From Utricularia gibba (lineage: Eukaryota; Streptophyta; Magnoliopsida; Lamiales; Lentibulariaceae): a DNA stretch of 64,000 bases. Positions 22,787 through 33,720 of this stretch are shown piece by piece; positions within the stretch are counted from its first letter, which is position 1; every line of letters begins with the position of its first letter. The translations under genes and the position numbers were made by a program. The notes beneath the pieces were generated by a model, which was given only the letters and a program-made list of their open reading frames with translations, was not told where the DNA came from and made no database searches. Where the stretch lies: NCBI GenBank assembly GCA_002189035.1, contig CM007990.1, positions 5,642,001 through 5,706,000 of the forward strand, in the 5' to 3' direction.

Positions 22787-24313
22787 ATGCTGAGGCTGAG
22801 ACCGGCTCATTCTTCTCCGACTACGCCCCTTACTTTTGTTCGAAAAATCACTGGAAGTTCTATGATTTCTCATATTCATTGCATCGGTGATTCTTCGAGA
22901 TTTCCGAATCTCACGATCATGGCTTGCGCAGTGTCGACTACGCCCCCCGTTATCCAGAAACTGAACGAATCCTCGTCTCCTCCTCTCCAGGTCAACTCCG
23001 TATTGTTTTTCTATAATGAAGTTAATAGGTTTAGGGGTCCGGGTTTGATTTCCCCTTGGAAAAGTAGCATCTAGCCATTGATACCAAGATTTTCCCCTTG
23101 CTTTCGTGAAATAGTAGAAATGTTCGGTTTGGTTTTCTAAACTGTAGCCTTCTTTTGCCAGGTTGCAAAGCGTTTGGAAAAGTTCAAGACTACAATTTTT
23201 ACACAGATAAGTAATTTAGCCATAAAGCATGGCGCTATAAATCTTGGTCAAGGATTCCCAAATTTCGATGGCCCAGATTTTATCAAGGAAGCGGCTATTC
23301 AGGCAATTAAAAGTGGCCACAATCAGTATGGACGTGGATGCGGTATCCCAGATTTGAATTCTGCAGTGGCAGATCGTTTTGAGAAGGATAGTGGATTGGT
23401 GGTTGATCCTGAAGAGGAAGTTACTATAACATCAGGCTGCACAGAGGCACTAGCTGCTTCCATTTTAGGCTTGATAAATCCTGGTGATGAGGTTGTTCTC
23501 TTTGCTCCATTCTTCGATTCTTATGAGGCTGCTCTGTCCATGGCTGGTGCCAAGATAAAGTCTGTTACACTTAAGCCGCCACATTTTTCTCTCCCGATTG
23601 CTGAGCTGAAGTCTATTGTCACTCCCAACACGCGTGCCATCCTTCTCAACACTCCACATAATCCTTCAGGAAAAATGTTCAGCCATGAAGAACTTGCTTT
23701 GATTGCGCAGCTCTGCATTGAGAATGATGTACTGGTTTTCTCTGACGAAGTTTATGACAAGATAGCCTTTGAAATGGAGCATATCTCCATCGCCTCCATT
23801 CCCGGGATGTACGAGAGAACAGTGACTCTGAATTCTCTAGGCAAGACGTTCTCACTCACTGGTTGGAAAGTCGGTTGGGCTATAGCTCCTCCACACCTGA
23901 CATGGGGAGTAAGACAAGCACACTCCTACCTCACATTCGCAACATGCACTCCTATGCAGCATGCTGCTGCGGCGGCGCTCCGGTCAGATGACTCCTATTA
24001 TGATGAACTGAGAAGGGACTACGCTGCAAAGAAGACTATTCTTGTGGAGGGTCTGGAGTCCGTGGGGTTCACAGTGTACCCCTCAAGCGGAACGTACTTC
24101 GTTGTGGCGGATCACACCCCTTTTGGGCTGAATAATGATGTTGAGTTTTGTGAGCATCTGATCAGAGAAGTCGGGGTTGCAGCGATCCCCACCAGCGCCT
24201 TTTACTTGGACCCCGAAGAAGGGAAGAATCTGGTGAGGTTCACATTCAGCAAAGATGAAGACACTCTCAGAAGCGCCGTTGACAGGATGAAGAAGAAGCT
24301 TTTGAAGGCGTAG
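22787..24313 (+). CDS. PLP-dependent aminotransferase (kynurenine/methionine aminotransferase-like)
   Basis: Class I/II fold-type-I aminotransferase closely resembling Arabidopsis At1g77670. Two exons, 22787-22990 and 23162-24313, give 451 aa. The first exon encodes a Ser/Thr/Arg-rich leader that looks like an organelle transit peptide; a second Met at 22919 (MACAVST) could start a shorter form. The enzyme core begins VAKRLEKFKTTIFTQ and INLGQGFPNFDGP. It includes TSGCTEAL (cofactor phosphate contact), NTPHNPSGK, SDEVYDK (Asp to pyridine N, Tyr to O3'), the PLP lysine in SLGKTFSLTGWKVGW and the substrate-carboxylate Arg in LVRFTFSKDE. The substrate is not determinable from sequence; relatives act on kynurenine, glutamine, methionine or aromatic amino acids. 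The 1.15 kb second exon has no intron. Confidence 0.92.
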
Positions 24314-24976
24314 GTCATCTCCAATCTGCTTAGGTATGAAATTGAACTAATAATCATCCGGTTGAAATGGGGATGAGCAAATGAGAGTTGGATTTGGCGA
24401 ACATATATCATATTAAAAAATGTTTTCTATATTAATATTATGTTATGTCGATCTTAAAATATTGAATTTTAATTTGATTGTATGGATAAAATTTGTATTG
24501 AATTAAATAATTTTTTTATCTAAAAAATAAAATTTGTTTTTGTCAAAATTATATATAAAATATCAATTAACTAGGTTTTGGTTTTAGGAAGCATAAGTAT
24601 TAAATTAAGATACCAATGACTCAATAAGTAATATAGGTAGGTCCAGTAGGCCTAGTAGAATTAGGGGCTTAATGAAGGCTTGAAGGCCTAACAGTGGGCC
24701 CTTAAAAGCCCATTCATGTAATCAGGAAGGCCCAGGAAGCATTCGTGGAAAACAAGCGACATGTAGCGCGTGGAAGGAACTCTGAAGGTACAAGAGATGC
24801 TCAAATCTGATTGGCGGAGAGGGTCCTCATCGACGTGATTACGCCTGTTGTTGTGGAGTCCGTTGAGGAAGTGGCCACGCGCAGTGAGTCACGCGCCTAA
24901 ATGAGCAACACCCCGTTGACTAGCGGTGTTATACTATATTTGAAATTTTCGAGGAGCGGTGTGTGCTTGCCGGAAA
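24314..24976. other. intergenic with site II promoter motifs
   Basis: AT-rich 3' flank of the aminotransferase, followed by the p24 promoter. That promoter holds AGGCCTA, GTGGGCCC, AAGCCCA and AGGCCCA (about 24645-24735), which are TGGGCC/T-type elements. No gene seen. Confidence 0.55.
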
Positions 24977-26125
24977 ATGAAGCTGCTAGCAGGGCGGTGG
25001 ATGTGGACATTGGTGGCGGTGATCTTGCCAGCGGCGCGTGGTATATGGATGGAACTCCCGAGCTCGGGTGAGAAATGTTTGACGGAGGGATTGTACAGCA
25101 AGGTCGTCGTTCTCGGGTATTACTATGCGTTCTACGGTGATGTTACCATGGGGAATGAAACTACGCTTTCCACCATATCCGCCAAGGTTGTGAAATGTGT
25201 CTCTGTTTCGTCTGATTCGTTGACTTTGCTGATTGATTCTGCGTTGTTGTTTCGATTCTAAATCCAGTTTTTGAAATCGAAGGCGGAATCGTTAATTCTT
25301 TTGTGAATCGAATGAAATGCTGGATCAGGTGGTGTCGCCGTATAGAAACACGCTTCATCAGCAAGAGAATGTGACTCACGGAGAGTTTTCTTTCACGACG
25401 AAGGAGGCCGGAAATTACGAGGCATGCTTCAGGGTGTACGGAGATCATCCATCAGGCAAGACGGTGACCGTCGGCGTCGAGTGGAAAACTGGGATTGCAG
25501 CTCAAGATTGGGATTCAGTCGCAAGAAAGGAAAAAATTGAGGTAGCTAATTCCCTCCTCATTGCAAGACTATAAGATCTGATCCGTGTTGTTGAAGACTT
25601 AGCATGAAGAACAATATGCAGCCTTCATTCAAACAAACACAAATGCTTTAGCTTTGTGGAAAATTCGTTGTGATATATTGCCTGGAGCTGGACCTCTGAA
25701 CCTGTTTTGTGATATATTGCCTGGAGCTGGACCTCTGAACCTGTTTTGTGAACATGAATGCATTCCCAAGCGCTTTCCCTGTTTGAGACGCTAGTTAATT
25801 ACACTCATGCAACAACATTTCTGAATGGTGTGCAGGGTCTGGAGCTGGAGCTCAGAAAGCTTGAAGCCGGCGTTGAAGCAATCCGTGATAGACTGGTCAA
25901 CATGGTGAATAGGTGAGCTTCAAAATGACTTGGGGTTTGATTCTTGAATCCATTTTCTTAAACGGCGCTGAGTTTTGCAGAGAAATGGAGATGAGGGAAA
26001 CGAGTGAGAAGACCAATGGCAGAGTAGCCTGGTACAGCATCACTTCCCTCGGCATCTGCCTCATGGTTTCAGTCATGCAGCTGCTGTATCTGAAGCGATA
26101 CTTCCAGAAGAAGAAGCTCATCTGA
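24977..26125 (+). CDS. p24 delta-type EMP24/GP25L cargo receptor
   Basis: Type I membrane protein of COPI/COPII vesicles that cycles between ER and Golgi. Four exons, 24977-25186, 25329-25541, 25836-25912 and 25981-26125, join in frame to give 214 aa. It has a signal peptide (about residues 1-22, [15 protein letters not shown]), then the GOLD domain with the two disulphide cysteines in SGEKCLTE and EACFRVYG. A short coiled coil follows ([20 protein letters not shown]), then [17 protein letters not shown] and a membrane helix. The cytosolic tail [10 protein letters not shown] has a di-aromatic pair and a C-terminal KKxx dilysine signal, the COPI-binding arrangement of plant p24-delta proteins. 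Intron 2 carries a 39-bp tandem duplication. The ATG at 24977 is the first in frame. Confidence 0.93.
25668..25750 (+). repeat. 39-bp tandem duplication in p24 intron 2
   Basis: A 39-bp unit containing GATATATTGCCTGGAGCTGG is present twice, at 25668-25706 and 25707-25745. The copies are identical, and a few bases of a third follow. It lies wholly inside the second intron. Confidence 0.9.
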
Positions 26126-29100
26126 AAGAGCGAATCACCCACCCATTACCCACTAACCAACTCACCCTCTCTAACCTCATCACCCTCCCTGCTGCTTCCA
26201 AGCTTGAATCACTGGAGCCATGTTCACCTCTCAAAACACTCTCTGTAACACATTCCATTTTAATGACTGATTCACCATATTTGAATTTATTTAAACTGAC
26301 AGAGTGATTTTACATCACCGCTCGACCAAACGCACCATAACACTAAACCCAATTCCTGATCTTTTCGGCCAATGCCGATATTCGATCCACAACACAAAAA
26401 ACCCAATTTTGGACCGAATTCCGGAGACAAGATCCAATTTTGGACCCGCCCTTTGCTCTGCGATGTTTGAGCCAAAAGCATGTAGTGGGGTGTATGGTGA
26501 TGTGGTGTATTTATGATCAAGTTGTGGTAATGATGATGATGGTGATGAGAAGACATTTTGTTTTGGATGTGGGAGGGGAATCCACCAGAGTTTGGAGTTG
26601 GAATCTTAGCAAGAAACCACCAAAGCATCCCCTTTACAACACAACCTAATCACTCAACACACACACACATAATCATTTTGAAGATGATAACTAATGAGGA
26701 TTAGCACACTAATCATCATCAACCCAGATCCCCACTGAAAATACAAAAACAAATCGAGAATCAGCATCTGGGATTATGCTTGAATCCATGAGGGTTTAAT
26801 GCTGCACTGCACATGATGATGATGTCAGAATGGGGCAGTTGGAGTTCTTCTGGAGCTTCGCAGAAAGGATGAGGGGAATCAATCGGAATAAAACAAAAGA
26901 GGAAAAGCCAGGAGGGAAAGGTGCTGACCAACTTGTCTTGTCCCTGCCAAGTGATGATACGCCATGCATGCACTCCAGCACAATCCACGTATTCTGTGGC
27001 TAGTGATTCTCCAAAAGCGTCGCCCCTTCAACCCTAAACTGCACAAAAAAGCGAAAGGACTTCTCCCACGCAACACCAAAGGGAGCACCAGCACCAGCAC
27101 CAGCACAAGCACAAGCACAAGCACCCCTGAGTGAGTCACAACCCAAATGCACACCACTTTTGACTCCCGATGCACCATCCCTCTTATAGTTTGATTCTAT
27201 CTGTTTTACGTGGCGTGGGTGCGTTGGATACGAATCGTATATTCTCTTTCGACAGAAACGGATTCTCCCTAGAGCGTTGTCGTTTTGGTGGGCGTGGTGA
27301 AAACACTTCGAGGCGTAAAAAGGGACTCCAATGTCATCTATGGAAGTCGAATCTGAAGCCTCTCTGATACAGCACACACCCTTTATGACTAATCCAAAGA
27401 CGAAAATCAAATCTCAGTGTTGTTGGGAAATGCATTACTTTGCATGTGAGTAACGTGGTTCAAACCTACTTTGAGTATTCAGCTAAAACTGCAATCCCTA
27501 GCTATGGAGGATGACAAAGAAAAACAAAGAACATGGGCGACGAGTTGTGCACGACAGGGGGGCCATTCATTTTTCCGACGTGGGATTCTGATACGGTATC
27601 AACGGCGTATGTAGGCTCCTCGGCTTTTGCAAAGATAGACTACCAGCAAGCACTAGAGTTGGCACTTGGCACTAAACATGATGTAAGCAAGAAGCTATTA
27701 TGTATCCTATGAAAAGGAAAAGAGTATACACCCAAAAGGGAGAAAGAGGAGAAGAGAATGGAGCACCAATCCCCAACCACATTGGATGCTTTTGCAGGAA
27801 AAGAGAAAAAACAAAGCCACCATGCAGGTGTCTGATGGGATGTGCAGAAGGAAAAGGAAACTCCAGAGGGATCCCAATCGGAACTAAATGGGAATGACAT
27901 TTAGAAAAAGTCTTTTTCAATACCTAGAGTTAAGGGCGTTATGACGAGAGGAATATTTGAAGATCCATTGATGATATAGTTCAAGAAACAGTCCTCTCCT
28001 TTCTTTACCTGTTATTTACATTCTTCAAGACTGGTTCAGAATGCAGCATCATCTACTTGTGTTATTAGGCTTTTCAATTCGCTTTGTCATAAGCAATCAT
28101 ATGATTAACCTACTGGTCCCCAGTGGGATTCTGCTAATTATCACAAAGATTCATTTGTGCACAAAACCCTAATAATATCTCTATCTGAAGTCGTCAGCAA
28201 ATAGAATCCAAGGTGAGAAGCACCAGGGTAGAGAGAGGTGCTGCTCATACGGACCTAGTTGCGTGATGAAACCTGAGTAGGAACTGTCTAGGAAGGTATT
28301 CCGTCGAGAATGTAAACACAAAGAGTAACTACCATGGCAGGAAAGCACTTGGATGTGGAGGGATCAGGATGACAATGCTGGGGAAGAAGGGTGGCCTTCA
28401 TAATGTCCAGCACATTTCAATAGAACAGATATTCAGCAACCAGATGTATTAAAAGAATTCCATCAGTGTTTTTCCAAACCCAACACTCCCTTCACCTCAA
28501 GAGGTTTCCCTTAAAGATATTTCAGATTGAAGATATGGTGGCCATCCATTCGGAAACTACGAGAGTGCTTCCTCTATTCGTATGGCACTACAAAGGCACC
28601 CTTCATTATGCGAAAATGCTAAGGATGACTAAAAGAATCTATTTTTTCCGATATTTTTTATCATCGAAACAATTTGTATATACTGATCTCTCGAATCTCT
28701 ACACTACATTGTTTCACAGTAGGATATACGCATCCATGATTATTAACTAAATTCATTGTTACGGAGCTTGGATGTTGAATCATGAAACAACATGAATAGG
28801 GAGTGGTAAAATGTCATAAGAATGACAAAAAACAGTGCATTTTTCTCATCTCACTATTGGGGGATGATTATCAGGTAGTTGGGTGCCTTGAATGGAGATT
28901 ACTGATTTCCACGTTGGCTACAACTTACAAGAAGAAAGGAAAACATGTTTCCAACGTTCTGACTTCAGAGATACCATTGAATACAGATCAGTAGCTTTAC
29001 CTTGTTTGTGGGAATATGTTTCCAGAAGGTGACATGGAAGATTGTTCATTCGAACCAGAAGTTACTTTCCTCGAATGTGATGGAAGATTATCGTTTGTAA

Positions 29101-29347
29101 TGTTTGAGCTGAAGAGGGTTAGAAGCCAACATGATTTCCAAAATTTTGGACGTGCTATTACACGCTACAAGTTAGAAAAGGAATGGAGAAAGTTAAGTGA
29201 TAAACTATGACTAGTCATATGTTTGTAAGTAGCATTACAACACATGGGGTTCAATTAAAATGGAATTAATTTAACTGCAATGTGTAATGACGTAGAAGTG
29301 GTTGTGTCCAAAGCAACTAATGGTCTCTTTTCAGCCTTCTCTGTGGG
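26126..29347. other. 3.2 kb region without a supportable gene
   Basis: After the 3' UTR of the p24 gene I find no conserved coding sequence on either strand. Open frames here are short and unconserved in appearance, for example a His-rich frame antisense at about 26540 and a frame antisense to a GCACCA/GCACAA repeat. A 59-codon ATG frame runs 27534-27713 (MGDELCTTGG to KKLLCIL-stop) and resembles nothing I know. A non-coding RNA or a decayed gene is possible. Confidence 0.5.
27085..27126 (+). repeat. GCACCA/GCACAA hexamer minisatellite
   Basis: Three GCACCA units are followed by three GCACAA units and a partial one. The array is intergenic. Confidence 0.85.
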
Positions 29348-29355
29348 TATATAAA
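29348..29355 (+). promoter_or_regulatory. TATA box of WAT1-related gene
   Basis: TATATAAA lies about 60 bases before the ATG at 29414. Confidence 0.6.
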
Positions 29356-29413
29356 TTGCCTGCATAGATCCCCTTGTTTCTGCAGACAGAGAGGAGAGCG
29401 AGAGTTAGAAGTA

Positions 29414-31090
29414 ATGGCGACACTAAGCCTATGGGAAAAGGCAAAGCCTTACCTTTGCATGATCTCTCTTCAATTTGGTTATGCAGGGATGCATGTGATC
29501 GTCCTGCTCTCCTTCAAAAGAGGATTCAGTCATTGGGTGTTTGTCGTGTATCGCCATCTCGTTGCTACAGTCGTTTTCGCCCCCTTCGCCTACTTCTTCG
29601 AGAAGTATGTTGCAGAGTGTATCTTCTGGAGTTGTATTGAGAAGAGTTGCTCATCTTTCTCTCTTTCTTTTTTCTCTCCTGTTCAGGAAAAGAAGGCCCA
29701 AGATGACGAAATGGATCTTTTTGAAGATCATGGGGCTTGCTTTACTGGAGTAAGCATCACATTACACAACTTACATGTGATATGTTGGGTCGGCTGTGCT
29801 TTTTCTTGATGGCTGATTGGTTGGTTGGTTTCAGGCCGGTGCTCGATCAGAACTTGTACAGCGTCGGAATACAGTACACATCAGCCGCGTTCGCCGCCGC
29901 TACCGTCAATGTTTTGCCGGCCATCACCTTCATCATGGCGGTTAGCTTCAGGTGAGATACACGAGTGCTACTTTAAGGATTCATGAAACTATCATGTCCC
30001 AGGATGCACACTCGACATGCATTATGCAATAACAAGGTTTGAATCAGAGTAGTTGTGATGCTTACTTTGCATGGATACTCAGGATGGAGAAGGTGAACTT
30101 GGGAAAGGTGCCCAGCGTGGCTAAAGTGGTCGGCACGGCGGTGACGGTCGGCGGTGCGATGGTGATGACTCTTTACAAAGGGCCGTTTTTCAATATCATT
30201 CCGAGTCACGATGGTCAGCATGAAGCTGCCGCCGCCGCCACAGCCAATCCTCATTGGGTGATGGGCACCCTCTTCATGCTCGGAAGCATAACTTGTTGGG
30301 CCGCCTTCTTCATTCTCCAGGTTGGAAAATGCACTCATCATTCTAAATTGATTCATTAGCAAGAAAGATGCTAACTTTTCAAGGAAATCGAATGGAATTC
30401 ATACAGAAACACACATTGAAAGATTACCCGGCGGAGCTGTCATTGACAGCGCTGGTCTGCATGATGGGAGTGGTGGAAGGCGGCGCGGTGGCGGTGGTAA
30501 TGGAGCGCCGGAGAAGCGCGTGGGCAATCGGATTCGACACCAGACTTCTTGCCGCTGGATACTCGGTAATACACAAGTGAATTTAAACCCTAAACCCCTT
30601 AAATTAAACACATTTGGGGAAAAACCGGAACGCGATTAGCAAGATCATAACATCAATTTCAACTTTTGTTGTGATTCAGGGGATCATTTGCTCTGGAATC
30701 GCGTACTACTTACAGAGCGTAGTGAACAGAAGCTGCGGGCCGGTGTTCGTGACCTCGTTCAGTCCGCTGAGCATGATTATCACCGCCGTCTTGGGAGCGC
30801 TCATCTTGGCTGAACAAATCTACCTAGGAAGGTAAGCAAAAACACCACGATCATTCACAAAACACATGTTCCTCCTCTAATCATGGCGAAATTGCAGCTT
30901 AATCGGCGCGGTCATCATCGTGATCGGGCTGTACTCAGTGGTCTGGGGCGGAAGCAAAGAGAAATCAGCGGCCGAAGCACTAAAGTTGCCGACGGTGGTC
31001 GACGGGAAGATGAACGGAGGTGGAGTCCCCGTCAACGGGAATGTCCAAATCAACGGCAACTTCAACGGTAACCACCAAACGAAGCCCTAA
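29414..31090 (+). CDS. WAT1-related (nodulin MtN21/EamA) transporter
   Basis: Drug/metabolite-superfamily membrane transporter of the plant UMAMIT/WAT1 group, which move amino acids or auxin-related compounds across the plasma or vacuolar membrane. Seven exons, 29414-29604, 29687-29749, 29835-29951, 30083-30320, 30407-30565, 30680-30831 and 30898-31090, join in frame to give 370 aa with about ten membrane helices. Family motifs are MISLQFGYAGMHV, VVYRHLVATVVFAPFAYF, DQNLYSVGIQYTSAAFA, NVLPAITFIMA, DYPAELSLTALVCMMG and GPVFVTSFSPLSMIITAVLG. EQIYLG and GAVIIVIGLYSVVWG of the second EamA repeat close the membrane part. The tail is hydrophilic and Asn/Gly-rich. The transported substrate cannot be told from sequence. 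Confidence 0.93.
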
Positions 31091-32140
31091 CGGAGTCGAA
31101 GAAGCAAACAGAAATCGTTCACTGTTTCATTACTGCTTTCACGTAACCCTTTGAAAACTGCACTCATGTAATATAATCCCCCAGAAAAATCAAATAGTAG
31201 TTTTGTATATTTCACCTTTCAAATTAGAAGTAACATAAAAACTCTCCCATCCAACTAAATTTACAATAAAATTGTGCCTAGGAGCATGCAACGAGTGCCT
31301 TAAGCTTGTTGATATTTTCAAATTGATCGATTAACCGATTTTTGACAGCTTATCGATTAATCGAAGATATGATCAAAATAATTAAAAATTATAATCATTA
31401 TTATTTGATCGATCAAATTCAATTTTGAGGATCAAAATTACGTTTTGAATCAAACCGGTCTCATACCGATCCGGTTTTGAACATAGGTTAACATGGTATG
31501 AGACTACTATTAAGAGTATATTTGATAGTTAAATATATAAGATTTATATTGAAGTTTACATATATATTACTATTTAATTAATATATGTATATATATATAC
31601 TAGTCTTATATGATCGCATCAATCATATATTCATTTTTGCATATAAAAATGAAGAGAGAAAGGAAACCTAATTACACTTATAATATTCTTATGTTTAAAT
31701 TTTTATTTTCAAATATTAAACGTTATATACAATTCAATAAATAAATATATACATATATATCTAATTTAATATATTCTATTATCAAACTAATACATGAGTC
31801 ACAACGAGCGCACTACGCCTGTATTGAATAGAAAAGATAACTGTTTTCCTGCGCTATTTTTAAATGTTCATCGATATTTTTGAAAGCTAGTAATGTTGTT
31901 CTGATGGACAGACCAACCATCAGTCTCATTGCACACACGGAGCAAAAGAGATGGGTATCCATCATGAACACATTACACAAATTCTTACATGTATGTACAT
32001 TACAATGAGGGATTCCCCGGTTGGATTCCTCCATGATGAAGAAAGAAAGAAAGCTTGATTCTTGTCTTGATCCTACCAATTGCACAGGATGCAGTTAAAT
32101 GATTATGCACATTACATACACTTGATTGAGTCTTTGTGCA
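31091..32140. other. intergenic, strongly AT-rich
   Basis: 3' flanks of two convergent genes with TA-rich stretches (about 31555-31600 and 31735-31770) and small imperfect palindromes such as ATCGATTAATCGA at about 31350. No gene seen. Confidence 0.6.
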
Positions 32141-33472
32141 TCAGAGGATTTTCAGAGCTAGTTTGCTTGAATGATGAACCCCAAGTGTGGCGAGTTTGAG
32201 CACAGCACGCCCTTGGTATAAACTGCAAAATACATGTGATTCAGGTGCTAAGAACGTACTGTTTAAGGGAAGAATTCAAGCTTACCTCGCCAGAGCAAGG
32301 CCCCATGTAGCAAGGGTGCAAAGCATCTTTCCTGCTTTCCAGATACTGTGCATTTTCTCTATTTTATTCATGCCTGAAACTGCTTTTGCTAAAGCTGCAG
32401 GGATCGAAGGATGTGCTTTGAGCCATTTTAGCAAGGAATAATAATTGAAACAACAATTAGTCTCAACTGGGTAGATGAATCAATTCCATCAAGGCAGGCA
32501 CAATGTTTTCAGTAACATGCTACCATCCATGGGACAGAGGTATAAACCGAACGGGCTGACCAGGGTAGGCAGTGAATTGTGTATACATTGAAAAGCTCAC
32601 CTTTCTGCAGTTCAACTGGCGACATTTTCTGTCATACAACATTGAAAATACGGAGATTAGAATACACTACAAGGGCGGAACAATGAATAAAGAAGAACAC
32701 ATATCCAAAGTAATCACAAGTCATATACCAGGGCTTTTGGGTTGGCCATAATGCATTTAGCCATAAAGTTTGCGACTGCATCCACTACATGTTCCTCCGT
32801 TAAAACTAGATAGTTCTCACCGTCAATCTCACAGTTTTCCTCATAATCGTGAGGGACTTTTTCTTTTGTGACCCACACCCAGCTACTGGGATCCTTGCTC
32901 TCAATATTAATCAAAGAATCCGACATATCTAGATCATATTTTCACGCAAAGCGTCACAAATTTTCATAAAAAAAACCCTCGAAAACAAACGAAACAGACA
33001 ATCCCCATAAAACAGGATTTGCCCCAATACCTGACGGCTCATCAGAGGCGAACGTGCAGCTGGGTATTTGGTGTTGAGATTTGAGATGAACGAGGAGAGT
33101 TTCGGAATTGATAGCACTCAAGAGCCGGTCATGGAGCTGCAATTGGTTCAAACGAATCACCCACAAAATCTTCCCAACAGAGTCCACACAAAGAAAAAAC
33201 AATAAAAGCCCTACATCGGAGGGGCAATCATCCAATACGACAGGCGCACTCGCCAATTGCTTGAAAATCTCTAGATTATTCTGCAGCAATTGATGGAGCC
33301 GCTCGTTTTCGGAGCGTAGGGCTTGGATATCTTCAAAACCTGAGTCAATCGACTCCATCTTCCGCGTCGACGAATCGTGGCGGCGGTGGTGCCCCTCGAC
33401 GGCCGTCCACGCAACGTCAGCCACTTCCAGAACCGTCTTGGCCACCTCAATCGGCACGCGAGGCCCGATCAT
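32141..33472 (-). CDS. uncharacterised plant protein with N-terminal coiled coil
   Basis: I do not recognise the family. Six exons on the minus strand (33215-33472, 33031-33136, 32729-32928, 32602-32629 approximately, 32286-32415, 32141-32222) have GT-AG borders and fit one frame of about 267 aa. The N-terminus MIGPRVPIEVAKTVLEVADV is followed by a basic linker and a short leucine coiled coil (IQALRSENERLHQLLQNNLE). Next come a hydrophilic middle (LHDRLLSAINSETLLVHLKS), a WVWVTKEKVPHDYEENCEID segment and a helical C-terminus (AKAVSGMNKIEKMHSIWKAG, then LATWGLALASLYQGRAVLKL). The C-terminal stretch may be amphipathic or weakly membrane-associated. I see no catalytic motif. Clean splicing across six exons says it is a real gene. 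It lies 249 bases downstream of the LYM1 stop on the same strand. Confidence 0.75.
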
Positions 33473-33720
33473 CTCCTCAGTAGAATTCACCACGCACAAG
33501 GAACGACGACGGATGGGGCTTCCTTCCCGTGAACACCAGTCTTTCCCAATATAATTATATTTTGTTAATAATTTAATCATTTATACTTGAATTATTAAAT
33601 AGATAAAAAACTCAAAAAAATGTGATTAAATAGCAGGGCGTCGTCTACGCAAGGGAAACAAAATGCAGTACATCGGACATCACAAAAGGAAACAGAGCCT
33701 CAGATGCTTCAGGGAGCGCA

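Noticed and set aside
26287-26628. Minus-strand His-rich frame of 113 codons
   Set aside because: Its His run is a translated ATG/ATC repeat; there is no domain, and the frame lies in the 3' flank of the p24 gene.
27000-27410. Minus-strand frame of 136 codons with Cys-Ala/Gly-Ala repeats
   Set aside because: The repeats are just the translation of the hexamer array at 27085; the rest shows no family features or splice context.
28041-28070. GCAGCATCATC resembling the 5' end of a miR172 star strand
   Set aside because: The following bases do not match, and no partner strand able to form a precursor hairpin was found nearby.
28256-28285. GTGATGA and CTGA resembling snoRNA C and D boxes
   Set aside because: They are only a few bases apart, which is too close for a C/D snoRNA, and there is no terminal stem.
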